Source: Pyropia yezoensis (Eukaryota > Rhodophyta > Bangiophyceae > Bangiales > Bangiaceae). Taken from it: a stretch of DNA of 64,000 nucleotides. Under the pieces are notes generated by a model, which saw only the letters and a program-made list of their open reading frames with translations, made no database searches and was not told where the DNA came from. The stretch is from positions 29,984,894 through 30,048,893 of the forward strand of contig CM020618.1 in NCBI GenBank assembly GCA_009829735.1, written 5' to 3'. This document shows, one piece after another, positions 53,938 through 64,000 of this stretch. The translations under genes were made by a program, and so were the position numbers. Within the stretch, counting starts at the first letter, position 1. Every line of letters starts with the position of its first letter.

Positions 53938-54963
53938 ATGGGCGTCTGCCGCCGCTGGGCGGTCGTCGCGGCGGCCGCCGCGGCGGTTGCCGCCGTCGCC
54001 CCCCTGCCGCCGCCCGCGGCGGCGCAGCCGCCGGCGCGCCCCCCTGCCCCCCCAATGGCGGTGCCGGCCGCGCCCGCCGCGCCCGCCGCGCCCGCGGCGC
54101 CCGCGGCGCCCGCGGCGCCCGCGGCGCCCACCGCGGGAGGTGGGTCTGGCGGCGCTGTCGCCTCCCCGTGGCCCTCCCGGTGGGGCCCCTGCCGCGGCGC
54201 CCCCGCGCTGACGTGCACGCTGCTGCCGACGGCGGGCAACGCCGTCGGCGGCCGCATCACGCTGACGCCCACCCCGGCGACGGGCAGCGGCGGCGGCGGC
54301 GGCCGGTGGGCGTGCGCGACGCGGCTGGACGGGGTGGTGACGGGCCTCGCGCCGGGCGCCGTCCACGCGTGGCACGTGCACGCGTGGGGGGACGTCGGCG
54401 CGGACGACGGCACCGCCACGGGCGGGCATCTCAACCCCATGGGCGCGCCGCACGGGCTGCCGGAGGAGGCGATCGCGGCGGCCGCCACCGCCGCCACCGC
54501 CGCAGCCGCCGACGCGGGTGGTAAACCGGACAGCGACGACGACGGCGACGACGACGACGGCGACGGCGGGCGGCGGGCTGGGGGTGGCGGCAAGGCCGGC
54601 GGCCCGTGGGCGTACCGCCACCTGGGCGACCTGGGCAACCTCCCCCCCGCCGACGCGGCGGGCGTCGCGACCGTCGCCGGCCGCGTCGACGGGGTCTTGT
54701 CGACGCGCACGGCGGTGGGGCGGGGCGTCATCATCCACGCGGAGCCGGATAACGGGGCGCAGCCGACGGGCAACGCGGGCGCGCGGCTGGCGCAGTGCGT
54801 GCTGGGGGTGGCGCCGCCGCCGACGGAGGGGGTGGGGGGGGGGGGCGGCGCGGGGGGCGGGGGGGGGAGGGGCGGCGGGGGGGGGGGGGGGGGGGGGGGG
54901 GGGGGAGCGGCTTCTTCGCTGCTGCAGGCGCTGCTCGGGTCGCTGCTGGCAATCTTCACGTGA
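53938..54963 (+). CDS. secreted Cu/Zn superoxide dismutase with acidic insert and possible GPI tail
   Basis: From the ATG at 53,938 the protein has 341 residues. It converts superoxide to oxygen and hydrogen peroxide. All metal ligands are visible: H146 and H148 (HVHAWGD), H164 (GGHLNP), H172, H228 and D231 (RHLGDLGN) and H267 (VIIHAEPDNG). The active-site Arg is R283 in GNAGARLAQCVLG. An Ala-rich N-terminal signal peptide ends near AAAQ (residue 30), followed by a PAA-repeat linker. Odd points: about 47 extra residues between H172 and H228, Ala-rich then DDDGDDDDGDGG; no Cys at the usual disulfide position before H164; and the other Cys shifted by one. After a poly-Gly stretch the protein ends in AASSLLQALLGSLLAIFT, resembling a GPI-anchor signal. 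The poly-G run makes the exact C-terminus sensitive to sequencing error. Confidence 0.85.
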   Translation: MGVCRRWAVVAAAAAAVAAVAPLPPPAAAQPPARPPAPPMAVPAAPAAPAAPAAPAAPAAPAAPTAGGGSGGAVASPWPSRWGPCRGAPALTCTLLPTAGNAVGGRITLTPTPATGSGGGGGRWACATRLDGVVTGLAPGAVHAWHVHAWGDVGADDGTATGGHLNPMGAPHGLPEEAIAAAATAATAAAADAGGKPDSDDDGDDDDGDGGRRAGGGGKAGGPWAYRHLGDLGNLPPADAAGVATVAGRVDGVLSTRTAVGRGVIIHAEPDNGAQPTGNAGARLAQCVLGVAPPPTEGVGGGGGAGGGGGRGGGGGGGGGGGGAASSLLQALLGSLLAIFT

Positions 54964-55289
54964 CAGCCGCGCTCGGGGTGCTCGGGCGGCGGGTGGGAAG
55001 GTACCCGCGGCGGTCTGGCCCGCGGCCTGTGGTGCAAAAGGGGGTGGCTTCCACGCAAGGCCCGCGACCAGGCGGGCGCCACGGAACTTTGACTGCTTCT
55101 TGCATGCGTCGACACGCGGCCACGGTTGCAGCGGGTTCGCCTCCCCCCCCCCCTCCGCCGCCCCCCCTCACGCCCAAAACCCGTCGGGCATGCCGCACGC
55201 CACCCCCCCCCCCCGGTCTTCCACCAGCTTACCCCCCCCCCCGGCGACGCCCACCCCCCCACCGGCACGAGCCCCCACCCGCCCGCCCG

Positions 55290-55823
55290 CACGCGCCCAC
55301 ACGCGCACCCGCCGACCCCGTCCCCCCCCCCGTCACACGCGAGCACCCCCCCCGTCTGCGCCACCGCACACACCGCGTCGCCCGCGCAGTCACACGCCCA
55401 GCCGGGCGCGCAGACGCCTGCGTCGCAGCGGGCGGCGGCGGCGGCCGGGCGGAGGCACAGCCGCACGGGGGGGGCCGCGGAGCACCGGCACGTGTCGCCG
55501 CTGTTGGCACACGCCGCCGCCGCGGCGGCGGTGCGGAGGGCGCGGCCGGTGCGGGGGAGGCGGACGCAGCTGGCGATGAAGCCCATCACCGCCGAGTCGC
55601 CGCCGCCGGCAGAGGGCGCCACCGCCGCCATCCGTGTCGCCAGTGTTGTCACGCCCGCTGGTGCTGCTGCCACGGGGGCGGGGAGGGTGGCGAGGAGGGG
55701 GAAGAGGATGACGGTGGCGGTGAGGAGCGCCAGCCGAAGCAGCGGACGTGGGGTCACGGGGGAGAGGGGCGCGCGCCGCCAATGCCGGCGGTAGCAGGCC
55801 ATGGGTGGGGGGGGCTCGGCCAT
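55290..55823 (-). CDS. secreted or membrane-anchored Cys-rich protein, 3' end uncertain
   Basis: From an ATG at 55,823 (MAEPPPPMACYRRHW) a basic stretch is followed by a hydrophobic segment (about residues 29-53, LALLTATVILFPLLATLPAP), which fits a signal peptide or anchor. A Cys-rich domain follows at about residues 86-175, with twelve to thirteen Cys including DTCRCS, RCDAGVCAPGWACDC and GDAVCAVA. The spacing looks like a disulfide-stabilised extracellular module; I cannot name it. The frame stays open far beyond into low-complexity sequence opposite the superoxide dismutase gene, so the real end is probably reached by splicing or is obscured by an indel; I stop at the last Cys cluster. It converges on the superoxide dismutase gene. 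Confidence 0.45.
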
Positions 55824-56760
55824 GATGGTGGTGGTCGTGGTGGTGTGCGCGGCGCCAAAAGGGGTGCGAAAGGAACGCGAGGGAAAGGGAGGTGAACGCG
55901 GGGGAACGGGGGGGTTCATATGACGTTCACCGGTGGCAGACCGCGCAGCGGCGAGGCGCGGCGGCAAGCGGCAGAGCCCGGCGACAGCACCAGTGAAGGG
56001 ACGGGCGACGGGCAGGGTGGCGTCGCCAGTGGGGAGAAGCGCGGGCGAATCCGCTTCCAAGAGGTGGCGGTGGCCCGAGGGGGCAGGTGGGGGGGTGGTG
56101 GAGGGTGGGGAGGGGGAGGCGGACACGCCAGAGAAGGGGGGGGAGAGAGGCTCGCCAGATGGGCGACGGCGGGAGGAAAAGCGGCAAGGAGGACGCACGA
56201 AGTGAAGCTAGCGGGGGAGTGGCGGGGCCCAGCCGCGTCGGCGTACCGACGCGGGTCCGCCACGGACGGAGCAGCTCGCGGCGGCGCGGCGTCTGCCTGT
56301 TCCCAACGCAGGTGCGACAGGCGTCTGGCGGGTGGCGTCGGCACGCGGCCGGGAAAGGCTGGAAGTCGACACGGCAAACAGACAATGGAAGCGGGGAAGA
56401 GGGCCGCTCGACGCGGACCGCGGCGCAGGGAGAGGAAGGGAGACGGCGGTACCTACACCCCGCTGCCGACCCCCGGCGCCCCCTCCTACATCGCCTCTTG
56501 TACCAGCCGGGCGGTCACCACTACGACACCCCCCCCCCCCAACGCCATCAGGCACGACCCACCCCTCCCTGCCAAAGCGTTGAGCAACCCCCCCCCCCCC
56601 CCCCTTCCATCCCCGCCCACCCCATCCCACCCCAGCAAGCGCGCACGCCGGCGGCGGGGGATCCCCGCTGGCGGCAGGCCGGCCGCGCGCCACGACCGGG
56701 CGCGGCCGTGCACTGACAGACGCCTACACCCGGGTGCACCCGGAGGTAAAGTTTACCTCT
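55824..56760. other. no gene recognised
   Basis: GC-rich sequence with purine-rich top strand (55,920-56,200) and C runs (56,528-56,610). Position 56,715-56,760 is probably leader sequence of the truncated LTR element that follows. Open frames on both strands lack recognisable motifs. Confidence 0.35.
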
Positions 56761-57251
56761 GTCCCCTGCTGCTCCACCAAATGTGGCAAAAACCACTCGC
56801 ACACGCGACACCCGAGTTGGGGCGGTGCGCAAGGGCTGCCTCCCGTGTCGGGGGAACCGGAAGAAGTGCAAGTCGCACACACTCTGTCCCTGTTGTGGGG
56901 CAATCCCCCCACTGACAAACAAGAAGATGGTATGTGGGCCAACAGCTTCTTGGTCGGGACGGGGAAGCAGGGCCAAGCCCCGCTGTCCCTCCCCTTATCC
57001 CCCCAGGGTCCCCTCAGAATCTCGCCACTCAGAATCTCCCACCCCAGCGCCTGCCCACCGGGCCACACGAAAATTCAAGACGATAAAATGCAGAAAACCC
57101 TCAAATCCACGTTGGATTTACTACTAAGCTAACTATCCCGAACTTAGGGAATATGGACCCAAATGCAGGGGGAGGAACGGGTCAGGCTAGTGGCCTGCCG
57201 CCCCTTGCATGGCGCGTGTTGCCCCCCTACCTGGGGGTCAATACTGCCACA
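56761..57251 (-). mobile_element. truncated LTR element of the E2 family: 5' LTR plus primer-binding site
   Basis: Read on the minus strand, the LTR runs from 57,251 (TGTGGCAGTATTGACC) to 56,782 (TTTTTGCCACA), 470 bp, clearly the same family as the LTRs at 9,585 and 13,170 but more diverged. After 2 nt follows the primer-binding site at 56,779-56,761, identical to that of E1. No gag or pol belonging to it is found further on, so the element is broken (truncated). The flank on the outer side is a gag-like fragment of another element. Confidence 0.8.
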
Positions 57252-57841
57252 ACGACCACATGGAATGCCTCGTCGTCCGTCCCAGAGTACTTCTTACTGT
57301 CGTAGCGGTAGCGCGCGGTGAGCTGCTGCGTTAGCATGCGCATAGTCGGCGTGGCCTGCTCCAGGAGGTGAGCGGGTGCAGCGGAGGTAGATGCCGCACA
57401 GTCGGGCGCCGCCGCGGATGGCGCTGTCACAGCCGCCGGCTCGCGAGCCATGCGCATCTTGTTGCTCAGCACCATCTTCACAGTTCCGTGCGCCAGCGCC
57501 TTGTCTTCAGCTTTGTCGTACAGGCTCTCGGCGACAGCGTGCATGATGCGCCGTGTCGGGTGCTGTGGGACCGTCACGCCGCGGCTGGTCAGTCACGTGC
57601 GAAAGTCCTTGTAGAACGTGGGTAGCTGAGTCAGCTTTGCCTGGAACAGGTCTCCCGGCGTGAGCGTCTCGGCAACCACGCCCTTCACCTCGTCTGCCGT
57701 GGTGGTCGCCGTACAGTCGGCCTCCAGCCCGCGCACCGCGATCACGATGCCGCGCTGCACGCCCGTCAGCTCGGACAGCGACAAGTTGGGCGTGAACGAC
57801 CGCGGCACAACGAAGCCGTCGGCTGGCGCAACGTTGGCCAT
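57252..57841 (-). pseudogene. gag-like fragment of another LTR retrotransposon
   Basis: Starting from an ATG at 57,841 (MANVAPADGFVVPRSF), the minus strand encodes segments reminiscent of retrotransposon Gag leader and capsid regions, ending in YRYDSKKYSGTDDEAFH next to the inserted LTR. The (K/P)-x-(Y/F)-x-G-x-x-x-E pattern is common at the beginning of gag capsid domains. The fragment is broken and cut off by the LTR insertion. The call is tentative, because no pol is left to confirm the family. Confidence 0.4.
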
Positions 57842-59318
57842 GGTGGAACGGATCGGGCGGGGCGGACGTCAAGTCGAACGAAGGCTCCGCAAAATCCCGA
57901 TCTACGGGTGCACGGTCCCGTCGGGGTCCGCGTCCGGGCGAAAGGGACAGATGACTCGTGGCAGCAGTCCGATATAAGCGATTGCCCAATAGGGGATAAT
58001 TCGCGAATGTGACAACTATCGGGTAACAAAGTGGTCTCGTAGCTTGGGGACGAACCAACCGACCCCCACGGCTGCCAGTGAAGCGCCGTTCAACGTGCGC
58101 GAAACTAATAGGCAGTTTACGACATGAAGACAAGACAACCAAACGGGAGCGTGACCACCGCCTGCAGCGACTGTCGGTCCCCCTCAAAAAGCACCCCTTC
58201 CCTCCACACGCGTGCCTCTCGCGCGTGCCCGTGCGGTCGTGCGCCCGTGTCTCGCCAGGACCCCGTAATGGGTGGCCCACCCAGCCAGTGGGCGGTGCCG
58301 CCACCCAGCTCACGAGGCCACTCTCAAGGCGCCACGGGGAGCCCAGGTACCCGAGCCTTCCCCGCTCGCTCGCTCCGCCAGCACAGCTGGCCGGGAGGCC
58401 AGCTGCCCCCCGTGGCCGACCACGCCCAACGGAGACATCCCGCGTCCTCCCCACAGCCGTGCAGCCATATCTGGCCGCCATCAATCATGGACACGGGTGC
58501 CGCGCAGCACCGACATGCCGCAGATTCACAGTGACGACGTCGCCACGCCACCCCCCCCCCCGGTGGTTTGACGCTCGAGATATCCAATGTTGTAGGAGGC
58601 GGGTGCAGGAGGCGGGAGGCGCGCCACGCCCCGCCCTGCGCCGCGGTGGCCCTGCCAGGTGGCATGCCCTCCAGGACGGGTTGGCCTGTTTGGTTGCCGG
58701 TGGGGGTGCGCTCCTCCCGCAGACGACGGCGACCCGCTGACGTGCGACACGATCCGCTGGTTCCCAGCCTCCCCAGGAAGGAGACGCTGTCGGGCGGGGT
58801 GCCCTCGTGTCATGCACAGGGCGAGGACGGGACTCTCAAGCCACTGTCTGCGTCAACCGTCAACCCTTTTGGTCGCCGTCAGGAGGGGGGAACGTTGCCC
58901 TTCACAGCATCTTCCCTTGCTTTTGATCTATGTAATTCTTTCACGCACAAATGATGGAGTGTGCCAGAAGAAGTGGCATGCTCTATCGAGTGGGGCTTGT
59001 ACTTTAGATAAAGTGCCTCATCCTGTCCTTGTGCCCCCACTTGATCGGCGTCTTCCCGCCCACGTGCGCCGCACGCATCCGCCGACTGGGCTGTTGCAAG
59101 ATCCCGCTGCCCGCCTCCGCGCCTCCGCCGCAGGCGCCCCCGCCCCCGTCCCGGCGCCCAGCTGCTGCCGCCGCGTCGCAGGCGCAACGACGACCACCGT
59201 CGCTCTGCTCGGGCGTTTACTCCCCTGGCCCCATTGACGTTTCTACCCAACCTCCGTTCCCTGGCGGCCATCCATTCATCCCCACCGCCCCACTCCCCCC
59301 CGCCCGGCGCCCGTCGTC
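57842..59318. other. no gene recognised
   Basis: Less GC-rich around 57,950-58,120 (ATAAGCGATTGCCC, GGGATAATTCGCG), which could be promoter or leader of the gag fragment. The remainder has short open frames without motifs. The last 250 bp before 59,319 would be upstream sequence of the SF3B3-like gene and are C-rich. Confidence 0.35.
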
Positions 59319-62300
59319 ATGTATCTCTGGCAGCTGACGCTGGTTGGCCCCACCACCGTCACGGCTGTGGCGTCTGGGTCCTTTACTGCTGCCAAGCGCC
59401 ACGAGCTGGTGGTTGCCACCCCCTCGGCCCTGCTGCTGCTGCGGTCCACCCCCGACGGCCGTCTCCGTTGCCTCTCTGCCTGCCCCGCCTATGGCACCGT
59501 CCGGGCCGTCGCGCCGGTGCGGCTGCCCGGCTCCCGCCGCGACGTGCTGGCCGTCACGGCTGATTCAGGGCGGCTGGCCCTCCTGCTGCTGTCTGCCACC
59601 ACCTCCCCCCCCTCGTGGACGCCCCTCCACGTCGAGACGTACGGTAAGTCGGGGGTGCGACGGCTGGTGCCTGGCCAGTACCTGGTGGTGGACCCCCGCG
59701 GGCGGGCGCTGCTGGTGGCCGCGGTGGAGCGCCAAAAGTTTGCGGTCGTCCTCAACCAGGACGCAGAAGCTGCGCTGACGGTGGCCTCCCCGCTGGCCGC
59801 CCACAAGAGCCGCACCGCCACCCTCGGGGTGGTGGCGGCGGACGTTGGCTGGGAGAACCCCGTGTTTGTCGCCCTCGAACGACCCTATGAGCCCCGGGGG
59901 GGGCCCGTCGGGCTCGTCGCATACGAGCTCGACCTGGGCCTCAACACCGTCGTGCGGCGGGCGCTGGGGGGGGAGTCGACCCCACCGCCTCTGCGCTTGT
60001 GGCCGTACCCGGAGGGGACGACGGGCCGGGGGGGGTGCTCGTCGCTGCCGACACCAACCTTTCATACGTGCCACTGCGGGTGGGAGGGGGGGCGGTGGCG
60101 GATGCCCCCGCGACCGCGGCGGGAGGAGCCGCCCCAGACGCAGCTGGGGGGCCGCCTACGCCCCGTACCCTCCGGGTGCGGATGCTCCACCGGCGGGGCG
60201 AGGCGCTGGGCGCGGCCATGGTCACCGCCGCGACGGGTCACCGCCAAAAATGGCTCCTCATTTTCCTCCTCTGCACGGAGCGCGGGGACCTGCTCGTCGC
60301 CACCCTTACCACCGTGCCCGTTACGGGTGGTGCGGGTGGCGCCGCCGCCGGCGCTGCTGCCACCACCACAGGCGCGTCCTCGGTGGTGACCGCCCTCTCC
60401 CTCCGCTACCTCTGTGGACGCTGGGGGGCCCCCCTGACGAGGATGAGGAGGAGGCTGCCGAGCGCATCGGCGCTGGTGACCCCCCGCCCGCCGATGTTAC
60501 TCGCTTCATTGTCGTCTCGTTTGTCAATGCATCCATGGTGCTCCGTGTAGGTGAGGCGGTGGAGGCGGCCGACTCTGGTCTCCACACGGGGGTGGCGACA
60601 CTTGCGGTGGGGGTGCTGGTTGGGGGGCTGCTCGCGCAAGTTACCGCGGGGGGGGTGCGCTGCGTTCACCCACCGGGGGGCGCGGCCGCCGCCGCTGGCA
60701 CGCCCCGACTGGTGGACTGGGTTCCCCCACGGGGTGTGGCCATTGTGGCTGCCGCTCTCAACACCTAGCAAGTGGTGGTGGCGCTCTTGTCGGGGACGGT
60801 GATATGCCTCGAGGTGGACGGTGGGGGTGGGGGGGGACTCGCGTCGGTCGGCGTCATTGAGGCGTTGCGGTCGACCGACGGTGGGGCGCTGTTTGGGGTT
60901 GCCGCCATGGGCGCCAACGGGTCGGCGGCCGCCACGGCCGCGGCGGCAGCGGCCGCGGCCTCGGGCATCCCGCCCATTGCCATTGGCCTGCCACCCTTGC
61001 CCCTGGGCCGGCGGAGGGCGTCGGTGGTGGCGTTGGCCGACACGGCAACGTCCCTGGTGCGGACGTTCGCGCTCGATGCGGGGACGGGCTTCCCGTCGCC
61101 AACCGCTGCGGGCCTTCAAGCTGTGGAGGGCTCTGTCACTGCCGTTGCGCTGGGGCGGGTGCACATTGGTGACACGTCAGGCGCCGACGCGGACGCTGTG
61201 GCGGTAGCGGCTGGCACGGGGCTGGCCGCCTCCACGGCGGCAGCGGGTGCTGGAGGGGGGCCCGGAGCCCGCCGTGGCGGCGCCGCGGGCGCTGACGGCG
61301 GGGGTCCTGGGCAAACGGGCACCCCAGGCGACGGCGCGCTGACGCTCCTCGTCGGCACCGCGTCGGGGGTGCTTGTCCGCGCAGCCGTCTCGGCGAGGAC
61401 CGGGGCCATCTCGGGCAAGCGGTCCCGCTTCCTCGGCGGCGGGGCACTGCGGTAGTCACCCTTGTCCCTCCCGGACGCCCTGGAAGTGGCCGTTGTCACG
61501 CCGGCGGCTTCCCCCCCCTGGCTAGTCCATGGTAGCGCCGGGCAGGCAGTGGTGACCCCCCTGGCGGCAGCGCCGCTGGCGGCGGCCGCGCCCTTTGCCA
61601 GCCCCCAGAGCCCCGTTGGCCTCGTGGCAGTGGCCGGTACGTCCCTACGGGTGCTGGGCCTGGACGACCCCGACGCCCTCCGCGCGCGCGCGGCGGTGGG
61701 GCCGGGGATGCCCCTGAACAGGCTGCCGCCCGCGGCGGCATGGGCGTCCACCTTGGCCGTCCGGGGGGCGGGCGTCGGCAACACCCCCCGGGTGGTGCTG
61801 CCGCTAGGGCCCTCGGTGGTGGCGGTTGTGGAGGGTGACCACGGGGCGGTGCCCCACGATGAGAGGGGGGTGGTGGCCGCAGCCGCGGCGGCGGCTACGG
61901 CAGCGGCGGCGGCAGCAACAGCGGCAGGGACGGCGGCGGAGACGGCTGCGGCTGCGGGGGGGGCGCCCGACAATAGGGCAGGTACTACCGCCGCTGACGG
62001 TGGCGTGGCCCTGGAGGTGGACGCCCCGACCGCCGCCGCGAACGGTGGAGGTGCGGCCGCCCATGACGCCGCTGCCAGTGGGGCGGCGGTATCGGCTGCT
62101 GACGGCGGCAGCGGGGCCAACCCCCCCCCCCCCGGCGAGCCGCAGCCCGAGGAGTCAGGGGAGGGCGACGACGACGACGCCCCCCCCGGCGCCCCACCCG
62201 TGGTGGGCCCGCCCCTCAAGCCCGCCGCCCCCGGCATGTGGTCCACCGCCCTGTGGATGCTGTCCACCGTTGGGGGCCCTGACGGGGGCGGCTTTACTCT

Positions 62301-62552
62301 TGACGTGGTGCGGCTGGACGGCAGCCACTGCTTCCTCACCGCCGTCTCCCTCACTGCCCCGTCGGCAAGTGGGGTGGCGGGCGCGCCGCCCGACACGCTG
62401 CTCGTCGCGTCGGTCGCTCGGGGGATGGTTGCCCACGGGTCGGCGGGCGTGCGGCGGGTGCCGGGGCCCCCGCCGTCGCCCGTGACCGCAGAGCTCCGTG
62501 TCTACCGGGTGGTGCCGGCGGTACTCGCCACGCCGCCGGGCACACCCGACGT

Positions 62553-62613
<61 letters not shown>

Positions 62614-63141
62614 AGTGGTTCCCCCGGTGGGGGCGGCGGCGGCCTGGACGGCGGTGCAGACGGTCCGGCGCTGCGGTTGGAGCACCTCCACTCCACGCCC
62701 GTAGAGGCACCCGTTCGCGCGCTGGCGGTGATTGCGGGCCGGGTGGTGGCGGGCGTTGGCACCACCCTGCGGGTCTTTGAGCTGGCCAAACGGCGGCTGC
62801 TGCGCAAGGCGGACCTGCGGCGGGCGGTGCCCAACCTGGTTGTCGCCCTCGCCGTCTCTGCACCCGACCGGCTGTGGGTGGCGGACGTGCAGTCGAGCGT
62901 GCGGCTCGTGCACTATGACCTTGGCGACGGGGCCATTGGCGGCAGCGGCGGCGGCGCGGTGGACGCGGGGGACCTGGCCGCCTCGGCGGGCCGCCTGGTG
63001 GTGGTGGCCGACGACACGCTATCGCGGTGGGTGACCCGCCTGGCGGCGGTGGACTACGCAACGGTGGCGGTGGCGGACAAGTTTGGGTCCATCGCCACCC
63101 CGGGCAGCAGCGTGAAGACCTTTCGCCCCAGCCGCGGGTGA
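59319..63141 (+). pseudogene. SF3B3: SF3B3-like gene (spliceosome U2 snRNP subunit), decayed
   Basis: The start (MYLWQLTLVGPTTVTAVASG) aligns with the SF3B3 N-terminus, and YGKSGVRRLVPGQYLVVDP, ENPVFVALE and YELDLGLNTVVRR are diagnostic. Later segments match further: VPGGDDGPGGVL, FIVVSFVNASMVL, GVLVRAAVSARTG, HSTPVEAPVRALAVIAGRV, LRVFELAKRRLLRK and RWVTRLAAVDYATVAVADKFG. SF3B3 is a beta-propeller scaffold of SF3b that helps recognise the branch point. In this copy the frame changes in a G run near 59,966-59,973 and again near 60,422-60,433; TAG stops interrupt at 60,766-60,768 and 61,453-61,455; roughly 150-170 codons appear missing before FIVVSFVN; and the last part after VADKFG is absent. 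Ala/Gly-rich inserts expand other loops. Either a pseudogene or a gene damaged by assembly error; DDB1 and CPSF1 relatives fit less well. Confidence 0.85.
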
Positions 63142-64000
63142 CGGGTCGCCCCCCGCGGGCGACTCTCTGACCACCGCGGCAGCAGGCCGCTCGGCGCGCG
63201 CTCCCCCGCCGCGCGGGGGTGCCGACCCCACAGATGCAGGCCCATCTCCGCCACCCCCTGCGACAGCCCCAGAAGCGTCGGTGGATGTGACCAGCGTGCC
63301 AGCACGCATCGACGACGACGGCTCCTCAACAGGAGCAGCGACGGTGGACCCTTGCGCTGCCTCATCTTTCGCGCTCTGGGGCGGCGCCGCTGCTGAAACC
63401 GCAGATGCATCCCCGGTCGACACAGCTGGCGCTGCCGCTACCGCCTTGAGATTCCCCTTTATCGCGATCGCCTGCGGACGCCGCCGTCGCCGCCGCCTCC
63501 ACCGCCGACCAGTTTGATTCCATAGCCGCCGCCCCGGCCGCTGCCGTGTACCCGCCGAAGCACACGCACCGAAGCCGCCCGACGGTCGACGCCCGCGGTT
63601 CACCGCCGCCACAGCTAACGCAAAGGGGAGGGGGCCGTCACAGCGGCGCCAGACACGGGATCGCGGGGAATGCAGGGACGGGCACAACGGGCGGCGGGGT
63701 ATGGCGATCCGGAGCCAGGGACTGGCGCGCAGGAAAAGACCGAACGCCGCGTCGGCGCGTGCCGTGGTTAGAGGTCAGCGTCGAGTGCGGAGGTGTGCAG
63801 ACGTTGGGGTGATGTGGGTCACGATTGGTGTGTAAGGTCCAATCAGGGAAAAGCGCTCTTAAGAACAGCTGCTCGGGGCAGCGCGCCCAGGGGACACGGC
63901 CCAGCCGCACACCATTCCCTTCGCGCCGGACGAACGGCCCCGTGCTAGCCATAGCTGGCTGGTCCGTGCGCGGCCCGCTTGGTTGCTCTTGCTTGGCATG
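63142..64000. other. no gene recognised
   Basis: GC-rich sequence with Ala/Pro-rich open frames on both strands. The missing C-terminal domain of SF3B3 is not seen in any frame here. Confidence 0.4.

Noticed and set aside
52635-56198. A single 1,187-residue protein on the minus strand
   Set aside because: Most of it is the GC-rich complement of the superoxide dismutase gene and of microsatellites; only the Cys-rich segment near its start looks coding.
60766-61455. Recoded TAG codons in the SF3B3-like gene
   Set aside because: The same gene also has frame changes and losses, the positions are not conserved special residues, and no recoding signal is visible; decay or sequence error is simpler.

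Overview
The window looks like nuclear DNA of a GC-rich, intron-poor eukaryote. A GC-rich alga is my best guess, perhaps a bangiophyte red alga, but this is an inference from base composition, single-exon genes and element types; no organism-specific marker is visible. About two thirds of the window is mobile DNA.

1-22,476: a nest of three chromodomain-type Ty3/gypsy LTR retrotransposons. The oldest visible (E3, + strand, 13,639-22,476, 482-bp 3' LTR) was entered by E2 (+ strand, 9,317-13,638, 469-bp 3' LTR). E2 then received E1 (- strand, 1-9,316, 362-bp 5' LTR; its other end is outside the window) and a solo LTR of E2's own family. E1 and E2 both carry a long antisense ORF between pol and the 3' LTR, and the two proteins look related. 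E3 has instead 2.7 kb of very GC-rich tandem repeats there, and its pol ends in a domain resembling the methyltransferase-like segment of DIRS elements.

22,477-27,026: a PIF/Harbinger-type transposase gene (- strand), then a gene-poor stretch with a G-box/ACTAACGGGA motif cluster and a strong hairpin.

27,027-43,388: a DNA transposon with long (about 2.2 kb) G/C-skewed inverted ends made of about 1.1-kb units. It encodes an IS630/Tc1/mariner-type DDE transposase and, divergently, a zinc-knuckle protein of unknown role. A 500-N gap at 36,267-36,766 separates two 5,427-bp near-identical blocks (30,840-36,266 and 36,767-42,193). I read this as two overlapping contigs laid end to end, so the true element is probably about 10.4 kb with one copy of each gene.

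43,389-64,000: mostly host-type sequence. It holds a P-loop ATPase gene resembling the Crinkler/RHS group, whose 3' end is repeated four times in 320-bp units; a secreted, possibly GPI-anchored Cu/Zn superoxide dismutase with an acidic insert; a convergent secreted Cys-rich protein; a truncated LTR element with 5' LTR and primer-binding site next to a gag-like fragment; and a decayed copy of the spliceosomal gene SF3B3. Many open frames in the G/C-skewed parts are non-coding shadows and are left out.
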